7,789 bases of DNA. Origin: an uncultured Lachnospiraceae bacterium. Lineage in GTDB: Bacteria; Bacillota; Clostridia; Lachnospirales; Lachnospiraceae. This document shows positions 6,360-7,789 of this stretch, in pieces (within the stretch, counting starts at the first letter, position 1; each line of letters opens with the position of its first letter). The notes beneath the pieces are model-generated. The model was not told where the DNA came from, ran no database searches, and saw nothing but the letters and a program-made list of their open reading frames with translations. The position numbers and the translations under genes are program-made. Where the stretch lies: positions 1 to 7,789 of the forward strand of contig CAJUJR010000105.1 of the NCBI GenBank assembly GCA_910586605.1, read 5' to 3'.

Positions 6360-7635
6360 AATAAGACTGGTCAAAGGCTGTCTTTTTGTCCTCCTGTTCC
6401 CAAGCCTCTTTCGGACGCCATGGCGTTTCCTCTGGATTCAGCCCCATGTTTTCATATTCTCCCTTTTTTTCTTCTGGCTGTCCTGCCTGCTGCATTTCTC
6501 CACCCTGTGGCCTGAAAGCCTCCTGTTCCATATTCCTGCCTGTTTCCCCAGGCTGTTGCTGGCTGCGGTTCTGGGAAAAGATATTTTGCCCATTCCCTGG
6601 GGCATTTCCCTGATAAAACCCTTGCTGTAACGCCCTTTTTTCCCGTGCCGCCCTGTCATGAGGATTATCAACAGGCTCTGCCTCCACAAAAAAGCCATGT
6701 TTGGACATCCCCCGAAGCACCAGCGCATTTGCAAGCAATAACACTACCGTTACAGCAAAACCGCCTTCCAGCCCAAAACTGCCGCCGTTTATCCATGTAC
6801 TCCCAACTAAATCCGATTCAAAAAGAGACGGCTGTAAACTCATGCCGCTAACCTGTACCCCAAACACATTTCCCTGTAAAAAATTCCACATACTGTGGGC
6901 TGCACCCACAATCCATATATTTTCATACCGTATAAAAAGAAGAGACAAAAATATACCAAATAAAAATATATTCATGTACGCCAAAAAGGAAATCCCCGGA
7001 TTGCTGCTATGCAGCAAGGAAAACAAAACTGCACTTAAAATTACCGCTGTTGACACATGGTATCTTCTTGTCAGGGATACCATAAAATATCCCCGGCAGA
7101 TAACCTCTTCTGCCATCCCCTGTATTAGGTAACCTCCGAAAAAGCCAATAACATATAATATATTTGCACCCGTAATTGTACCTACATTCATATTAGCGCT
7201 TCCTGTCAAAATACAAATTGCATAAGCCGCAATAAAAGCAGCAGCCCCAATCAGAAGCCCTTTTATATATTCAAAAATACATCCTTTTTTACGGAATCCA
7301 AGCGTATTCGCCTTGCGTCTCTCAAACAATCTGCAATACACCAAGAATATAACCACTAACCCAATTTCTAGGAATAGGTTCGCCAAAATAAACCAGTCAG
7401 GCGTATTCTGCAGAATTTTTGTAATCCTTTGCAAATCCACTGAATAATTAAGCATCATCTCCCTATAATCTGCATTTCCAAGCAAATATACCACCATCAT
7501 CGGAACCTGCAGCATACTTACAAGAAACTGCCCCACAAATAACACAATAAGTGCAATCAATAGCTCTAACACTGCATTGTGGCTGCGTGCCTGCATTGCG
7601 GCCTTCATAAATTCAGGTTTTTTAATATCTTTCAT
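6349..7635 (-). CDS. CPBP-family intramembrane metalloprotease with long hydrophilic C-terminal tail
   Basis: The CPBP (CAAX protease and bacteriocin-processing, Rce1-like) family cleaves substrates within the membrane. Numbering from an upstream GTG at 7641, the motifs are E178-E179-x3-R183 (EEVICRGYF), F207-x3-H211 (FSLLH) and H249-x3-N253 (HSMWN). All expected catalytic residues are present, so it should be active. About eight hydrophobic segments are visible, near 25-52, 84-105, 126-147, 158-176, 196-212, 218-237, 241-259 and 292-311. Residues from about 318 to 430 form a polar tail rich in Q, G, E, N and P, absent from typical family members. I choose the ATG at 7635 (428 aa): GGAG at 7643-7646 lies 7 bases before it but only 1 base before the GTG. 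The gene converges on and overlaps the glycosyltransferase gene by 11 bp. Roles in family members include bacteriocin self-immunity and protein maturation; none can be assigned here. Confidence 0.88.
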   Translation of the reverse strand: MKDIKKPEFMKAAMQARSHNAVLELLIALIVLFVGQFLVSMLQVPMMVVYLLGNADYREMMLNYSVDLQRITKILQNTPDWFILANLFLEIGLVVIFLVYCRLFERRKANTLGFRKKGCIFEYIKGLLIGAAAFIAAYAICILTGSANMNVGTITGANILYVIGFFGGYLIQGMAEEVICRGYFMVSLTRRYHVSTAVILSAVLFSLLHSSNPGISFLAYMNIFLFGIFLSLLFIRYENIWIVGAAHSMWNFLQGNVFGVQVSGMSLQPSLFESDLVGSTWINGGSFGLEGGFAVTVVLLLANALVLRGMSKHGFFVEAEPVDNPHDRAAREKRALQQGFYQGNAPGNGQNIFSQNRSQQQPGETGRNMEQEAFRPQGGEMQQAGQPEEKKGEYENMGLNPEETPWRPKEAWEQEDKKTAFDQSYFKD

Positions 7636-7726
7636 ATACACACTCCAATCTTACACTCCTTACTATCCACAGTCTACCACATTTTCAGCCTATTACAACT
7701 TAACATTTCCTAAAACAGCTTAACTT

Positions 7727-7756
7727 TTTATAACAATTGTTACTATTCACAGCCAA
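7727..7756 (-). promoter_or_regulatory. Candidate promoter of the CPBP protease gene
   Basis: On the minus strand TTGGCT (7756-7751), lying inside the end repeat, is followed after 18 bases by TATAAA (7732-7727). This would give a leader of about 85 bases before the ATG at 7635. The -35 matches consensus at only 4 of 6 positions, so this is a weak call. If real, the repeat supplies part of the promoter. Downstream in the leader GTTAAG occurs twice, about 20 bases apart, meaning unknown. Confidence 0.3.
7731..7742. repeat. 12-bp perfect palindrome upstream of the protease gene
   Basis: TAACAATTGTTA is perfectly self-complementary. It overlaps the inner edge of the right repeat arm and lies between the candidate -35 and -10 boxes of the protease gene, where a dimeric repressor could bind. 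An AT-rich palindrome of this size may also arise by chance. Confidence 0.35.
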
Positions 7757-7789
7757 TCGTAGCCGGATCTCAATAAAAAATCTCTTCCC
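7739..7789 (-). repeat. Right arm of the dispersed inverted repeat
   Basis: Read on the minus strand, 7764-7739 is identical to 29-54 over 26 bp, and 7789-7772 matches 1-18 at 17 of 18 bases. The spacer between the two conserved parts is 7 bases (GAGATCC), against 10 unrelated bases in the left arm. Two conserved blocks around a variable spacer suggest independent copies of a repeat family, not one recent duplication. This arm lies upstream of the protease gene. Confidence 0.85.

Noticed and set aside
6701..7132. Plus-strand open frame of 143 codons opposite the protease gene
   Set aside because: It covers the reverse complement of the protease catalytic region and shows no motif of its own.
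7639..7641. GTG as start codon of the protease gene
   Set aside because: The GGAG site would be 1 base away; the ATG at 7635 has 7-base spacing and gives the same protein minus two residues.
1..7789. The window as an intact transposon, given its inverted ends
   Set aside because: No transposase, integrase or resolvase is encoded, the arms differ in spacer, and the cargo looks like ordinary chromosomal genes; kept only as an open question.

Overview
The window reads as chromosomal DNA of an anaerobic, low-to-moderate-GC Gram-positive bacterium (Bacillota, class Clostridia, most likely family Lachnospiraceae). This rests on the kind of genes seen: a giant fused acyl-CoA dehydratase activase-like protein, a DUF3880/CgeB-like glycosyltransferase, a signal-less LysM protein and a CPBP membrane protease. 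It also rests on AGGA/GGAGG-type ribosome binding sites and TATAAT promoter boxes. The family assignment comes from protein style, not from any marker gene.

Layout, left to right. Positions 1-54 hold one arm of a dispersed repeat. Positions 78-650 (minus) encode a small two-LysM protein with an acidic poly-Asp linker. Positions 651-828 form a divergent promoter region. Positions 829-5061 (plus) encode a 1410-residue iron-sulfur protein that dominates the window. Positions 5062-5177 are a short gap with a third, partial copy of the repeat. Positions 5178-6359 (plus) encode a glycosyltransferase. Positions 6349-7635 (minus) encode a CPBP-family intramembrane protease with an unusual long hydrophilic tail; its 3' end overlaps the glycosyltransferase gene by 11 bp. 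Positions 7636-7789 hold its leader, a 12-bp palindrome and the second arm of the repeat in opposite orientation. There are no tRNA or rRNA genes, CRISPR arrays or transposases. No gene-free stretch reaches 300 bases.

The most notable object is the 1410-residue protein. By eye it is built of two tandem ASKHA ATPase (activase) domains, then a four-cysteine motif, then two tandem copies of a 2-hydroxyacyl-CoA dehydratase-like (HgdB/DUF2229-like) module. Each module carries an equivalent triad of cysteines. This looks like a complete ATP-driven low-potential electron donor and its Fe-S acceptor collapsed into one chain, with no substrate-defining partner gene nearby. The fused architecture itself is known in Clostridia; its substrate is, as far as I know, not established.

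The second notable point is that both window ends lie inside the same repeat family in inverted orientation, with a perfect 26-bp core and matching outermost bases. The window may therefore be a whole contig broken at repeats, or a segment framed by inverted repeats. The four genes do not form an obvious single pathway. The Fe-S protein and the glycosyltransferase could be co-transcribed, while the LysM protein and the protease are separate minus-strand units.
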